Origin: Janthinobacterium sp. 61
Lineage (GTDB): Bacteria; Pseudomonadota; Gammaproteobacteria; Burkholderiales; Burkholderiaceae_D
Direction of reading: 5' to 3'
DNA: 64,000 nucleotides
Assembly: GCF_002846335.1 (NCBI RefSeq)
Contig: NZ_PJMQ01000001.1
Span: forward strand, 3,162,001 to 3,226,000
A program made the translations under genes and the position numbers. Each line of letters starts with the position of its first letter. Position 1 is the first letter of the stretch. The notes beneath the pieces are model-generated. The model was not told where the DNA came from, made no database searches, and worked only from the letters and a program-made list of their open reading frames with translations. This document shows positions 17,480-26,805 of the stretch, piece by piece.

Positions 17480-18394
17480 ATGGATAGGTTGGAATCGATG
17501 AGCATCTTGCTGGCGGTGGTGGACGCGGGCAGCCTGTCGGCCGCCGCGCGCCGCCTCGGCATGCCGCTGGCCACTGTCAGCCGCAAGGTGGCGGCGCTGG
17601 AAACGCACCTCAACACGCGCTTGCTGCACCGTACGACACGCCAGTTGTCGCTGACGGAGGCCGGCCTGTCCTACGTGGCCGCGTGCCGCCGCATCCTCGA
17701 AGAGATCAGCGAAGCGGAGCGCACGGCGACGGGCGAATATGCGGCCCCGAAAGGCGAGCTGACGATCACGGCACCCGTCGTATTCGGACGCCTGCACATC
17801 GTGCCCGTAGTGGCGGCGTTTCTCGCCCACTATCCGGATATCGAGATCAAGCTCGTACTGACCGACCGCGTCCTGCATCTGATGGAAGAGCAGGTCGACG
17901 TGGCAGTGCGCATCGGCGACCTGCCCGACAGCAGCTTCATGGCGACGCGGGTCGGCACCGTGCGCCGGGTCGTCTGCGCCAGTCCCGGCTACCTGGCCAC
18001 GCATGGCGCGCCAACTGCGCCGGGCGACCTGGCGGCGCATGCCTGCATTAGCTTCGAGGTGCTGGAATCGCGGCGCGCCTGGGTCTTCGGCACGGGCAAG
18101 GCTACGCAGTCCGTGCCCGTGCACTCGCGACTCGCCGTCAATACGGTGGACGCGGCGATTGCCGCAGCCACCCTGGGCGCGGGCGTGATCCGCGTGCTAT
18201 CGTATCAGGTCATGGACGCCCTGCGCGACGACAGGCTGCGCATCGTGCTCGCACCGTTCGAAGCGGCGCCCTTGCCCGTCAGCCTGCTGCACAAGGGACA
18301 AACGCCGCTGCCGTTGAAATTGCGCGCCTTCCTCGATTTCGTCACGCCGCTGTTGCGCGCGGTGGAACTGAACTTCAGCCCAGCGCGCGTTTGA
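17480..18394 (+). CDS. LysR-family transcriptional regulator
   Basis: A 304-residue LysR-type regulator: an N-terminal winged helix-turn-helix (about residues 3-62, with SLSAAARRLGMPLATVSRKVAALE) and a C-terminal type 2 periplasmic-binding-like effector domain. It resembles the AaeR/DsdC-like subgroup that controls neighbouring exporters. It is divergent from the MFS gene 16110-17330, its probable target. Its 3' end overlaps the 3' end of mug on the other strand by 20 bases. Confidence 0.88.
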   Translation: MDRLESMSILLAVVDAGSLSAAARRLGMPLATVSRKVAALETHLNTRLLHRTTRQLSLTEAGLSYVAACRRILEEISEAERTATGEYAAPKGELTITAPVVFGRLHIVPVVAAFLAHYPDIEIKLVLTDRVLHLMEEQVDVAVRIGDLPDSSFMATRVGTVRRVVCASPGYLATHGAPTAPGDLAAHACISFEVLESRRAWVFGTGKATQSVPVHSRLAVNTVDAAIAAATLGAGVIRVLSYQVMDALRDDRLRIVLAPFEAAPLPVSLLHKGQTPLPLKLRAFLDFVTPLLRAVELNFSPARV

Positions 18395-18896
18395 GTTCCG
18401 CATACGCGTCGACCAGTCGCTCCTTTGAATAGCAGCGATTGAGGCCACTGGGATTGGGCAATATCCACACGCGCGCTCCGCCGAAGCGCTCTGGCTGTTC
18501 GCCCCACTCCAGCTGGCGTTTTCCCGTCATCGCCGCGTAGGCAGCCTTGCCCAGGAAGGCGATCCACTGCGGCTGCATCAATACCAGTTTATGCTGCAGG
18601 CCCGCCGCCGCTTGCGCGAACTCCTCCACCCCCACCTGGTCCGCGCGGCTGGTCGGGCGCCCGACGGCCGCAGTCAAACCCAGTCCGAAACCGAGCACAC
18701 TGGCATCGTCTTGCGGCGACACCAGGTGCGGCGTGAAGCCGGCCAAGTGCAGCACGGGCCAGAAGCGGTTACCACGGCCGAGAAAATGGTGGCCGGCCGC
18801 CGCCGCGTCCACGCCGGGATTGAGGCCGCAAAAAACCACTTGCAAGCCGGGCGCCAGGATGTCCGGCAATCCTTGCGCCGGTGTCATGTGTACCAT
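18375..18896 (-). CDS. mug: G/U mismatch-specific DNA glycosylase
   Basis: Removes uracil from G:U mismatches and related ethenocytosine lesions. The 173-residue product shows the Mug/TDG signature GLNPGVDAAAAGHHFLGRGNRFWPVL (with the catalytic Asn of the NPG motif) and the late motif ILPNPSGLNRCY. The start at 18896 (MVHMTPAQG) is preferred; ATG 18887 is an alternative, and the frame extends upstream to 19010 without homology. Its 3' end overlaps the LysR gene tail to tail. Confidence 0.88.
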   Translation of the reverse strand: MVHMTPAQGLPDILAPGLQVVFCGLNPGVDAAAAGHHFLGRGNRFWPVLHLAGFTPHLVSPQDDASVLGFGLGLTAAVGRPTSRADQVGVEEFAQAAAGLQHKLVLMQPQWIAFLGKAAYAAMTGKRQLEWGEQPERFGGARVWILPNPSGLNRCYSKERLVDAYAELKRALG

Positions 18897-19086
18897 AGAA
18901 AATTCCAATATCAGGAGCCGCAGTATAGAAGACCTTGCGCCGGCATGTGCCAGCCTGGCCTGCCGCCACCGGTCCCACGCCCTGCAGCGCAGGACGGCTG
19001 GTGCTACCATCCCGTACTGATGCGCTCATCCGTTTGGCGGATGGCCGTCGCGCTTCCCCGTACCATCCCCACCCCGAGGAATAAAC

Positions 19087-19563
19087 ATGACGACCCTGAC
19101 CATCAATGGCAAGCAGCACGATCTTGCCCTGCCTGACGACACGCCCCTGCTGTGGGCCCTGCGCGACGAACTGGGCATGACCGGCACCAAATTCGGCTGC
19201 GGCATGGCCCTGTGCGGCGCCTGCACCGTGCACCTCGATGGCGACGCCATCCGCTCCTGCGTGACGCCCGTATCGGCCGCTGCAGGCAGGAAGATCACCA
19301 CCATCGAAGCGGTGGGCGAAGACAAGGTCGGCCTGGCCCTGCAGCAAGCCTGGCAGGAACACGGCGTGCCTCAATGTGGCTACTGTCAGGCTGGGCAGAT
19401 CATGTCGGCCACGGCCCTGCTGCACAAGACGCCAGCGCCGAACGACCGGCAGATCCGCGAAGCGATGAGCGGCAACATCTGCCGCTGCGGCACTTACACG
19501 CGCATCCACGCGGCCATCAAGCAGGCCGCGACCAGCATCAATGCGAAAGGAGCGGCCAAATGA
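19087..19563 (+). CDS. iorA: [2Fe-2S] subunit of a molybdenum hydroxylase (isoquinoline 1-oxidoreductase alpha type)
   Basis: Small electron-transfer subunit of a xanthine-oxidase-family hydroxylase. The 158-residue protein has a plant-type ferredoxin domain, [23 protein letters not shown], and a second all-helical [2Fe-2S] domain, [11 protein letters not shown] and [12 protein letters not shown], giving the eight cluster cysteines. GAGGA precedes ATG 19087. The stop overlaps the large-subunit start (ATGA at 19560), so the two are translated together. Confidence 0.92.
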   Translation: MTTLTINGKQHDLALPDDTPLLWALRDELGMTGTKFGCGMALCGACTVHLDGDAIRSCVTPVSAAAGRKITTIEAVGEDKVGLALQQAWQEHGVPQCGYCQAGQIMSATALLHKTPAPNDRQIREAMSGNICRCGTYTRIHAAIKQAATSINAKGAAK

Positions 19564-21869
19564 GCATCCTTGAGAATATCTCCGTCCCCGCTTCGCCTGC
19601 GCGGCGCAACTGGCTCAAGGCCGCTGGCGCGCTGGCCGGTTTGAGCCTGGTGGCCGGCCCCTCCGGCCTGGTGATGGCGGCCGACGCCGTCAAATACGGC
19701 GGCGACAATATGGCTGGCGGCGTGGTCGACGACACCCTTGTCTTCCTGTCGGTCGGTGCCGACGGCATTGTCACCATCGTGGCGCACCGCTCCGAAATGG
19801 GCCAGGGCATCCGCACCAGCCTGCCCATGGTCGCTGCCGACGAACTGGGCGCCGACTGGGCGCAGGTGCGCGTGCAGCAGGCGCCCGCCGACGAGGCGCG
19901 CTACGGCAGCCAGGATACGGACGGTTCGCGCAGCATGCGCCACTCGTTCCGCGCCATGCGTCACGTGGGCGCCACGGCGCGCCTGATGCTGGAAACGGCG
20001 GCGGCCGTGCGCTGGGACGTGCCCGTGACGCAAGTCAAAGCCGCCAACCACGCGGTCGTGCATGCAGCCAGCGGACGCTCGCTGTCCTTCGGCGCGCTGG
20101 CCGAAGAAGCGGCCAAATTGCCAGTGCCGCCGCGCGCGCGCATCAGCCTGAAAACGGCGGGCGAGTTGCGCTACATCGGACAAACCAGCACGCGCGGCAT
20201 CGACCTGCATGACATTGTCACAGGCAACACCCACTTCGGCATTGACACGCGCCTTGATGGCATGGCGTATGCCGTCATCGCCCGTCCTCCCGTATTTGGC
20301 GGCAAGCTGAAAAGCGTGGACAAGACGGCGGCGCTGAAAGTGCCTGGCGTGCTGCGCATCGTCGAACTGGCGGGCAGTCCGCCGCCGGCCATGTTCAATC
20401 CGCTGGGCGGCGTGGCCGTCATCGCCAGCAACACCTGGGCTGCCATCAAGGGCCGCGAAGCGCTGGTGCTGGAATGGGAGGATGGCCCGAACGGCAGCTA
20501 CGATTCAAAGGCATTCCGCAAGACGCTGGAAGCGGCCGTGCGCCAGCCGGCCAACCCCGCGCGCGACCAGGGCAAGACTGTGGACACCCTGGCCGCCGCT
20601 CCCGCCGCGCGCAAATTCAGTGCCGAATACTATCTGCCACACCTGGCCCACGCCACCATGGAGCCACCCGCCGCCACCGTGCGCATCGCCAACGGCAAGG
20701 CCGAAGTGTGGGCCTGCGTGCAGGCGCCGCAGGCCACGCGCAGCAACGTGGCCAAGGCACTGGGCCTGGCGTACGACGACGTGACCGTGCACGTGACCCT
20801 GCTGGGCGGCGGCTTCGGGCGCAAGTCGAAACCCGATTTCGCCGTCGAGGCGGCGCTGCTGTCCAAGGCCATGGACGGCGCGCCCGTCAAGCTGACGTGG
20901 ACGCGCGACGACGACCTGCAGCATGATTACCTGCATACGGTGTCCGTCGAACGGCTGGAAGCAGCGCTGGACGCCAAAGGCATGCCGACGGCCTGGCTGC
21001 ACCGCACGGCCGCGCCCACCATCACCTCGACCTTTGCCGCCGGCGCGAACAAGCAGGCGCCGTTCGAGCTGGGCATGTCGGCCATCAACGTGCCGTTCGC
21101 CATTGCGAACATCCGCGTCGAAGTGCCGGAAGTGCCGGCCCACACGCGCATCGGCTGGTTCCGGTCCGTGTCGAATATCCCGCACGCGTTTGCCATCCAG
21201 TCGTTCACGGCCGAACTGGCGCATGCGGCAAAGAGGGACCACCGCGACTACCTGCTGGCATTGCTGGGCCCTGCGCGCAAGATCAAACCGGCCGACCTTT
21301 CCGATGCCTGGAACTATGGCGAAGACCCGGCGAAGTATCCGGTAGACATCGGCCGCATGCGCCACGTGATCGAGCTGGCGACAGCCAAGGCGGGCTGGGG
21401 CCGCAAACTGCCCAAGGGACGGGGACTGGGCCTGGCCGTGTCCTACAGCTTTGTCACCTATGTGGCGGCCGTGATCGAAGTGGAGATCAACGCGGCCGGT
21501 GAAGTCATCGTGCCCAGGGTCGATATCGCCATGGATTGCGGACCGCAGATCAACCCGGACCGCGTGCGCTCGCAGATCGAGGGGGCCTGCATCATGGGCC
21601 TGTCCCTGGCCATGAGCGGCGAGATCAGCTTCAAGAATGGCCGGGTCGAGCAAAGCAATTTCCACGACTATAGCGTGCTGCGGGCCGCCGACGCGCCACA
21701 CGTGATCCACACGCACCTGGTACCGGGCACCCTGGACATGGAGCTGGGCGGCGTGGGCGAACCGGCCACGCCGCCCATCGCGCCCGCCCTTTGCAACGCC
21801 ATCTTCGCGGCCACGGGCAAGCGCATCCGCGCCCTGCCTGTGGGCATGCAGCTGGCGAAGAAAGCCTAG
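19560..21869 (+). CDS. iorB: Molybdopterin-binding large subunit, isoquinoline 1-oxidoreductase beta type
   Basis: Catalytic Mo subunit that hydroxylates an aromatic N-heterocycle or oxidises an aldehyde using water as oxygen donor. The 769-residue protein starts with a twin-arginine-like leader (residues 13-18 ARRNWLK, then a hydrophobic stretch), so it is probably exported folded. It has the Mo-cofactor contact [20 protein letters not shown] and a C-terminal region with conserved Gly-Glu ([12 protein letters not shown]). The start at 19560 is fixed by the overlap with iorA; the same frame is open much further upstream but only inside iorA. The true substrate cannot be read from sequence. 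Confidence 0.9.
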   Translation: MSILENISVPASPARRNWLKAAGALAGLSLVAGPSGLVMAADAVKYGGDNMAGGVVDDTLVFLSVGADGIVTIVAHRSEMGQGIRTSLPMVAADELGADWAQVRVQQAPADEARYGSQDTDGSRSMRHSFRAMRHVGATARLMLETAAAVRWDVPVTQVKAANHAVVHAASGRSLSFGALAEEAAKLPVPPRARISLKTAGELRYIGQTSTRGIDLHDIVTGNTHFGIDTRLDGMAYAVIARPPVFGGKLKSVDKTAALKVPGVLRIVELAGSPPPAMFNPLGGVAVIASNTWAAIKGREALVLEWEDGPNGSYDSKAFRKTLEAAVRQPANPARDQGKTVDTLAAAPAARKFSAEYYLPHLAHATMEPPAATVRIANGKAEVWACVQAPQATRSNVAKALGLAYDDVTVHVTLLGGGFGRKSKPDFAVEAALLSKAMDGAPVKLTWTRDDDLQHDYLHTVSVERLEAALDAKGMPTAWLHRTAAPTITSTFAAGANKQAPFELGMSAINVPFAIANIRVEVPEVPAHTRIGWFRSVSNIPHAFAIQSFTAELAHAAKRDHRDYLLALLGPARKIKPADLSDAWNYGEDPAKYPVDIGRMRHVIELATAKAGWGRKLPKGRGLGLAVSYSFVTYVAAVIEVEINAAGEVIVPRVDIAMDCGPQINPDRVRSQIEGACIMGLSLAMSGEISFKNGRVEQSNFHDYSVLRAADAPHVIHTHLVPGTLDMELGGVGEPATPPIAPALCNAIFAATGKRIRALPVGMQLAKKA

Positions 21870-21872
21870 GAC

Positions 21873-23075
21873 CTAGACGCGCCGCGCGGCGGGCAACTGC
21901 AACAACAGCGCTAGGGCGGCGACAAAAGCGGCGCCCGCCGCCAGCAGCCACATGGGCCAGTCCAGCAGGAGCAGCAAGCCGCCTGCGGCGGCGCCGATGG
22001 CGCTGCCCAGGTACAGCGCCGATTCATTGAGGGCGATGGCCAGGTTGCCATCGCCCTGCCGCGTGCGCGCGGCCAGCAACTGCTGGTTCTGCGGCACTTG
22101 CAGGGCCCAGCCAGCCGCGCCCCACAGCGCAATCGGCGCCAGCATCAGCCACGCCGACCAGCTGGCCGCCAGCGGGAGCGCGCACAGGGCCAGCGCCAGC
22201 AGCAGCAAAATGAACCAGCTCAGCTTCGGCGCCGCCATCTTGTCCGCCCACGGCCCCACCAGCACGCTGCCCGCGATGCCACCCGCGCCCCAGGCCCACA
22301 GGAAGGGCGTGGCGGAGATCGGCGCACCGTGCGCGGACCATGCCAGCAGCGGCGCAATAAACGTGTACATGCCCAGGCTGGCAATGGCCGCCAGCAGCGA
22401 CACGAGCAGGATGGCCAGCACCTGCCCGTCGGCAAGCAAGGCCAGCTTGCGGCGCAGCGAGATCGCCGGCACTGCCGGCAACGCGGGCAGCTTCCACAAC
22501 AAGCCCGCCAGCGCCAGCGCGCCGAGGATGGCGACCAGCCACAGGGCCGCGGCCCAGCCCAGCTGCTGCGCCAGCAACAAGCTCAATGGCACGCCCAGCA
22601 CCGTGCCGCCCGCCATGCCGCCCATGATCACACCGATGGCCTTGCCCCGCTGCTGCGGCGCCGACACGCCCGCCGCCGCCGCGATGCCCAGCGCCAGATA
22701 GACGCCCGCACCGATGCCGGCGATGGCGCGCCATGCCAGCAAACCGCTGAAACCAGGCGCCAGCGCGCTGGCACCATTCGCCAGCGCGAACACGGCCAAC
22801 GCCCACAACAGGCCGGCGCGCTGCGCGCGCGCCGGCAGCAGGGCCACGGCCAGGGGCGAACCGAGGCCATAGGCCAAAGTAAACGCCGTCACCAGTTGCG
22901 CGGCCATCGCCAGGGAGACTGAAAATGCGCTGGCAAGCATCGGCATCAGGCCCGCCGTCACATACGACGCCATGCCCAGCGCGAACGCGCCCATGGCAAT
23001 CAGGTAGACGGTGGCGGGCAGCGCGGTGGTGGCAGGCGCTACGGCACCGGAGGAGGAAGAATCAGACATGGGCAC
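21873..23075 (-). CDS. MFS transporter (arabinose-efflux/DHA1-like)
   Basis: A 400-residue transporter with 12 predicted membrane helices and the loop motif YGLGSPLAVALLPARAQRAG between helices 2 and 3. It is convergent with iorB (3-base gap) and divergent from the helix-turn-helix regulator at 23180, its likely controller. The substrate is unknown; drug or metabolite export is the usual role of this group. Confidence 0.84.
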   Translation of the reverse strand: MPMSDSSSSGAVAPATTALPATVYLIAMGAFALGMASYVTAGLMPMLASAFSVSLAMAAQLVTAFTLAYGLGSPLAVALLPARAQRAGLLWALAVFALANGASALAPGFSGLLAWRAIAGIGAGVYLALGIAAAAGVSAPQQRGKAIGVIMGGMAGGTVLGVPLSLLLAQQLGWAAALWLVAILGALALAGLLWKLPALPAVPAISLRRKLALLADGQVLAILLVSLLAAIASLGMYTFIAPLLAWSAHGAPISATPFLWAWGAGGIAGSVLVGPWADKMAAPKLSWFILLLLALALCALPLAASWSAWLMLAPIALWGAAGWALQVPQNQQLLAARTRQGDGNLAIALNESALYLGSAIGAAAGGLLLLLDWPMWLLAAGAAFVAALALLLQLPAARRV

Positions 23076-23179
23076 GCTTTCAGGAAGAAAGCTGGCATTC
23101 TGGAATACAATATAAACAATTACAATTTAACTGTTTATGCTATTACTGATAGCAACAGGCTCACAGGAAAGACCGCACC

Positions 23180-23968
23180 ATGCGCACTTTGGCCCGCACC
23201 CGCCACGAACTGGCCGCCTACCTGCAGGCGCGGCGTGCGCGGCTGTCGCCCGAAGATGTCGGCCTGCCCGGCGGCGGGCGGCGCAGGACGCCAGGTTTGC
23301 GCCGCGAAGAGGTGGCGGCGCTGGCCGGCGTGGGGCTGACCTGGTACACCTGGCTGGAGCAGGGGCGCGACATCGGCGTCTCCAGCACCTTCCTCGACAA
23401 GCTGGCGCAGGTGCTCAAGCTGGATGCGGGCGAGCGCCGCCACCTGTTCCTGCTGGCGCATGCGCGTCCACCGGCAGAAGAGGGCAAGACATTTTGCGTG
23501 GTGCCACCGCTGGTGCGCCGCTTGATGCACGAACTGGCGCATCCGGCCTATGTGCTCAACCTGCGCTGGGACGTGCTGGCGTTTAACGGGGGAGCCGATG
23601 CCCTGTTTGGCTTCGGCGCGCATGCTGCCTCAGGCCGCAATCTGCTGTGGCTGCTGTTTACCGATCCGCTGCTGCGCTCTCGCATCGCCGGCTGGGAAGA
23701 GCAGGCGCCGCTGATGCTGTCGAGCTTTCGCCGCGACTACGCGCGCGCCACACAGGAAGCCGATATCCACGCGCTGGTGGAAGACCTGGAAAAAGTGTCG
23801 CCCGAGTTCAAGCTATGGTGGCGCCGCCACGACGTGCACGCGCCGTGCGCCGGCGTGCGCCAGCTGAACATCGACGGCGAGGAGCTTGCCTATGAGCACA
23901 CTTCGCTGACCATCGATGCGGACCGCCATTTGAGGCTGGTGGTGTATGCACGCCAGGCGCAGGAGTAA
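23180..23968 (+). CDS. Helix-turn-helix regulator with MmyB-like ligand domain
   Basis: A 262-residue protein: an N-terminal XRE-type helix-turn-helix (LRREEVAALAGVGLTWYTWLEQGRDIGVS, about residues 38-66) joined to a C-terminal MmyB-like domain with conserved NLRWDVLAFN. In actinobacteria and proteobacteria such proteins often regulate a neighbouring MFS or oxidoreductase gene; here the divergent MFS gene lies 104 bases away. The spacer is AT-rich and includes an interrupted TAAACAATTACAATTTAACTG stretch suitable as an operator. Confidence 0.86.
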   Translation: MRTLARTRHELAAYLQARRARLSPEDVGLPGGGRRRTPGLRREEVAALAGVGLTWYTWLEQGRDIGVSSTFLDKLAQVLKLDAGERRHLFLLAHARPPAEEGKTFCVVPPLVRRLMHELAHPAYVLNLRWDVLAFNGGADALFGFGAHAASGRNLLWLLFTDPLLRSRIAGWEEQAPLMLSSFRRDYARATQEADIHALVEDLEKVSPEFKLWWRRHDVHAPCAGVRQLNIDGEELAYEHTSLTIDADRHLRLVVYARQAQE

Positions 23969-23984
23969 ACACTAGCGCACAACG

Positions 23985-24020
23985 AAAAAACCGCTGACCC
24001 TCTTGCGAGGAGCCAGCGGC
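23985..24020 (-). terminator. Terminator of the first initiator tRNA gene
   Basis: On the minus strand, CCGCTGGC and its partner GTCAGCGG form a GC-rich stem followed by TTTTTT. It lies immediately downstream of the tRNA at 24028-24104. Confidence 0.8.
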
Positions 24021-24027
24021 TTCGAAT

Positions 24028-24104
24028 TGGTTGCGGGGACAGGATTTGAACCTGTGACCTTCGGGTTATGAGCCCGACGAGCTGCCAGACTGCTCCACCC
24101 CGCA
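24028..24104 (-). tRNA. Initiator tRNA-fMet (anticodon CAU), first copy
   Basis: A 77-base gene on the minus strand with encoded CCA. The anticodon loop is CUCAUAA, flanked by the three G:C pairs that mark bacterial initiator tRNA. The acceptor stem pairs fully; the first pair is U1-A72 rather than the C1-A72 mismatch of E. coli. The T-loop carries the GTTCAAATC core. It is followed by its own terminator. Confidence 0.95.
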
Positions 24105-24207
24105 CTTGAATTATATACCAGATTGTTGCGCGGCGTAAAGGGCATGATTTGACAATGTCATTCCCGCCCCGCCCCGCCTCGCAGAGTGTGGCTTGGGCTA
24201 GAAATGG

Positions 24208-24243
24208 AAAAAGCCGCTGATCTTTTGCAAGAGTCAGCGGCTT
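24208..24243 (-). terminator. Terminator of the second initiator tRNA gene
   Basis: On the minus strand, AAAGCCGCTGA and TCAGCGGCTTTTT-type arms form a stem around a small loop, with a U-run. It is the counterpart of the terminator at 23985-24020, so the tRNA and terminator were duplicated together. Confidence 0.8.
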
Positions 24244-24251
24244 TCCGGTAT

Positions 24252-24328
24252 TGGTTGCGCGGACAGGATTTGAACCTGTGACCTTCGGGTTATGAGCCCG
24301 ACGAGCTGCCAGACTGCTCCACCCCGCA
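24252..24328 (-). tRNA. Initiator tRNA-fMet (anticodon CAU), second copy with acceptor mismatch
   Basis: Same length and identity features as the first copy: CAU anticodon, three G:C pairs in the anticodon stem, encoded CCA. It differs at one acceptor-stem base (position 24260), which changes C68 to G68 and gives a G5-G68 mismatch. The rest of the tRNA body reads the same in both copies. It is upstream of the first copy in transcription order. It could still function but may be less stable. Confidence 0.9.
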
Positions 24329-24537
24329 CTCGAATTATAAGGGCAAACGGGCGACTTAGGCAATAGCTATCTCACCTTGGACTGCAATAGAGCCATTAAA
24401 TTAAAAGTGCGTGAAAAAATCCGGCCAATTGCCGGTTGGCATTGTGTCCGCCCGCCACGCCACGGCGCACGCAATCGGTGTACAGTAAGCGTTACACTAG
24501 CGTCTAAGCCCATGCCATCCCTTTTCCAAGCCAGCCC

Positions 24538-25116
24538 ATGAAATTCTGCTCCGAATGCGCCCATCCTGTCAGCCTGTCCATTCCGGAAGGCGACAACCGT
24601 CCGCGCTACGTCTGCACCAACTGCGACGCCATCCATTACCAGAACCCGAAAATGGTGGTCGGCTCGATTCCCGTATGGGAAGAGGATGGCCAGCTGCAGG
24701 TCTTGCTGTGCAAGCGGGCCATCGAGCCACGCCTCGGTTACTGGACGCTGCCGGCCGGCTTCATGGAAAACGATGAAACGACGTCCGACGCGGCCGAGCG
24801 CGAAACGGTGGAGGAAGCGGGCGCCAATATCGAGCTGGGCCCCCTGTTTTCGCTGCTCAACGTGCAGCGCGTGCACCAGGTGCATTTGTTCTACCTGGCG
24901 CGTTTGCGCGACCTCGATTTCGCACCGGGCATCGAAAGCCTGGAGGTGCAGCTGTTTACGGAAGCGCAAATTCCCTGGGATGACCTGGCCTTCCCCACCA
25001 TCCGCGCCACCCTGGAACTGTACTTTGCCGACCGCGTGAAAATCCGCGAAGGCGGCAGCTACGGTGTCCATACAGGCGACATCACGCGCCCGATGGCGCG
25101 TACGGATGCCGAGTAA
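24538..25116 (+). CDS. Nudix hydrolase with N-terminal zinc ribbon
   Basis: A 192-residue Nudix protein. The N-terminal zinc ribbon has two CxxC pairs (FCSEC and VCTNCDA, residues 4-30). The catalytic Nudix box is complete: GFMENDETTSDAAERETVEEAG (about residues 78-99; Gly, Glu, and the REXXEE core are all present). This plan matches NudC-like or ADP-ribose/NADH-type hydrolases, but the substrate is not decidable. It precedes aat by 30 bases on the same strand. Confidence 0.88.
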   Translation: MKFCSECAHPVSLSIPEGDNRPRYVCTNCDAIHYQNPKMVVGSIPVWEEDGQLQVLLCKRAIEPRLGYWTLPAGFMENDETTSDAAERETVEEAGANIELGPLFSLLNVQRVHQVHLFYLARLRDLDFAPGIESLEVQLFTEAQIPWDDLAFPTIRATLELYFADRVKIREGGSYGVHTGDITRPMARTDAE

Positions 25117-25146
25117 GCCTCCACCAACTGCCACCTTTATCGCCGC

Positions 25147-25863
25147 ATGATTCCCTGGCTCGACATCCACACCCCGTTCCCCGACGTCTCGCGCGCCCTC
25201 ACCGATGAAGCGCCCGGCCTGCTGGCGGCCGGCGCCGACCTGTCGCCCGCGCGCCTGCTCGACGCCTACCGGCACGGCATCTTCCCCTGGTTTTCCGAAG
25301 GCCAGCCCATACTCTGGTGGAGCACCGATCCGCGCATGGTGCTGATGACGGAGGATTTCAAGGTCTCCGACAGCCTGCACAAGGCCATCCGCAGGGTCGA
25401 GCGCAGCGCCGCCACGGACGGGCGCTGGCAGCTGCGCTTCGACGGCGATTTCGACGCCGTCATGCGCGCCTGTGCGGCGCCGCGCAAGGATGGCCCGGGC
25501 ACCTGGATTTCCGAAGAGATCATCGCCGGCTACACGGGCTTGCACAAACTGGGTTACGCGCATTCGTCGGAACTGTGGCTGGACGGCGAACTGGTGGGCG
25601 GCGCCTATGGCGTATCGATCGGGCGCATGTTCTATGGCGAATCGATGTTCGCGCGCGTCTCGGATGGCTCGAAGATTGCGCTGGCGCAACTGGTACGCTT
25701 TTTAAAAGCACGCGGCGTGACCATGATTGACTGCCAGCAAGAAACAAAACACCTGGCCTCGCTGGGCGCAGCGCCCATTTCGCGCGCGCGCTTCCTGGCC
25801 CATGTACGCGTCGCCATTGAAGCAGCGCAAATCACCGACTGGCATGCTGCACCACCGGCATAA
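25147..25863 (+). CDS. aat: Leucyl/phenylalanyl-tRNA-protein transferase
   Basis: Adds Leu or Phe to proteins with N-terminal Arg or Lys, marking them for ClpS/ClpAP (bacterial N-end rule). The 238-residue protein shows the family blocks [37 protein letters not shown] and [27 protein letters not shown], and the C-terminal [14 protein letters not shown]. It is close before bpt (60-base gap), which extends the same pathway; the pair is common in betaproteobacteria. Confidence 0.95.
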   Translation: MIPWLDIHTPFPDVSRALTDEAPGLLAAGADLSPARLLDAYRHGIFPWFSEGQPILWWSTDPRMVLMTEDFKVSDSLHKAIRRVERSAATDGRWQLRFDGDFDAVMRACAAPRKDGPGTWISEEIIAGYTGLHKLGYAHSSELWLDGELVGGAYGVSIGRMFYGESMFARVSDGSKIALAQLVRFLKARGVTMIDCQQETKHLASLGAAPISRARFLAHVRVAIEAAQITDWHAAPPA

Positions 25864-25923
25864 AAAAGTTATGATAGCTTCACACAGACATCCATTGCTG
25901 CGGCCAGACCAGACAGGATCAGC

Positions 25924-26646
25924 ATGACGCACCTGAACGAACTACCGTTTGCCACCTTGCAGTTCTACACGACGGCGCCCTACCCGTGCAGCTACCTGGA
26001 CGACCGCCAGGCCCGCTCGCAGGTGGCCACGCCTTCGCACCTGATCAACAGCGACGTGTATTCGGAACTGGTGCGTAACGGCTTTCGCCGCAGCGGCATT
26101 TTCACCTACCGCCCGTATTGCGACGGCTGCCAGGCCTGCATCCCCGTGCGCGTGGTGGCGCAATCATTCACGCCCAACCGCAACCAGCGCCGCGCCTGGA
26201 GCCGGCATGCCGACCTGCAGGCGGGCGTGGCCACCCTGTCCTTTCTTGACGAGCACTACGAGCTGTACCTGCGCTACCAGAGCACGCGCCACGCGGGCGG
26301 CGGCATGGACCAGGACAGCCGCGACCAGTACGCGCAATTTTTGCTGCAAAGCCGTGTCAACACGCGCCTGGTGGAATTCCGCGAGCCCGATGGCACGCTG
26401 CGCATGGTCAGCATCATCGACGTGCTGGCCGACGGCCTGTCGTCCGTCTACACTTTTTTTGATCCCGACGTGCCGGGTGCCTCATACGGCACCTACAACG
26501 TGCTGTGGCAAATCGCCCAGGCGCGCGAACTGAACCTGCCGTATATCTACCTGGGTTACTGGATCGCGCAAAGCCCGAAGATGGCCTATAAAATCAACTT
26601 CAAGCCACTGGAAGCGCGCATCAAGGGGCAGTGGGTAATCCTGTAA
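25924..26646 (+). CDS. bpt: Aspartate/glutamate leucyltransferase (Bpt)
   Basis: Transfers Leu from tRNA to proteins with N-terminal Asp or Glu, feeding the N-end rule degradation route. The 240-residue protein has the ATE-family N-terminal cysteine motif (PYPCSYL, and [12 protein letters not shown] near residue 60) and the C-terminal [23 protein letters not shown]. It follows aat and is followed by REP-like hairpins. In many relatives aat and bpt run straight on to pyrD, which here starts 3.7 kb away beyond a minus-strand protease gene. Confidence 0.94.
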   Translation: MTHLNELPFATLQFYTTAPYPCSYLDDRQARSQVATPSHLINSDVYSELVRNGFRRSGIFTYRPYCDGCQACIPVRVVAQSFTPNRNQRRAWSRHADLQAGVATLSFLDEHYELYLRYQSTRHAGGGMDQDSRDQYAQFLLQSRVNTRLVEFREPDGTLRMVSIIDVLADGLSSVYTFFDPDVPGASYGTYNVLWQIAQARELNLPYIYLGYWIAQSPKMAYKINFKPLEARIKGQWVIL

Positions 26647-26665
26647 CCCCGGGGTCAAGCAATGG

Positions 26666-26695
26666 TGTCGGATTACGCTTCGCTCATCCGACCTA
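26666..26695. repeat. REP-like hairpin 1
   Basis: GTCGGATTACGC and its imperfect inverse TCATCCGAC form a stem-loop. It is the first of three related hairpins between bpt and the tricorn protease gene. Confidence 0.65.
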
Positions 26696-26720
26696 CAGGG
26701 TGAATCGAACAGTGCAAGGC

Positions 26721-26753
26721 AGGTCGGATTAGCGCAAGGCGCGTAATCCGACA
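26721..26753. repeat. REP-like hairpin 2
   Basis: AGGTCGGATTAGCGC and GCGTAATCCGACA pair around a short loop. Same GTCGGATTA/TAATCCGAC core as its two neighbours. Confidence 0.7.
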
Positions 26754-26769
26754 CATTGTTGGCGGCACA

Positions 26770-26805
26770 CGTCGGATTACGGTGCTTCGCGCCTAATCCG
26801 ACCTA
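26770..26805. repeat. REP-like hairpin 3
   Basis: GTCGGATTACG and TAATCCGAC form the arms; the right arm runs into the stop codon of the tricorn-type gene, whose 3' end is here. The three hairpins could act as a bidirectional terminator or mRNA stabiliser. Confidence 0.7.

Noticed and set aside
19152..19559. N-terminal extension of the large molybdenum hydroxylase subunit
   Set aside because: The open frame upstream of 19560 lies inside iorA in another frame; the ATGA overlap and Tat-like leader fix the start at 19560.
24252..24328. Second tRNA as a pseudogene
   Set aside because: Only one base differs, the CCA and anticodon features are intact and a terminator is retained, so it is kept as a tRNA with a mismatch.
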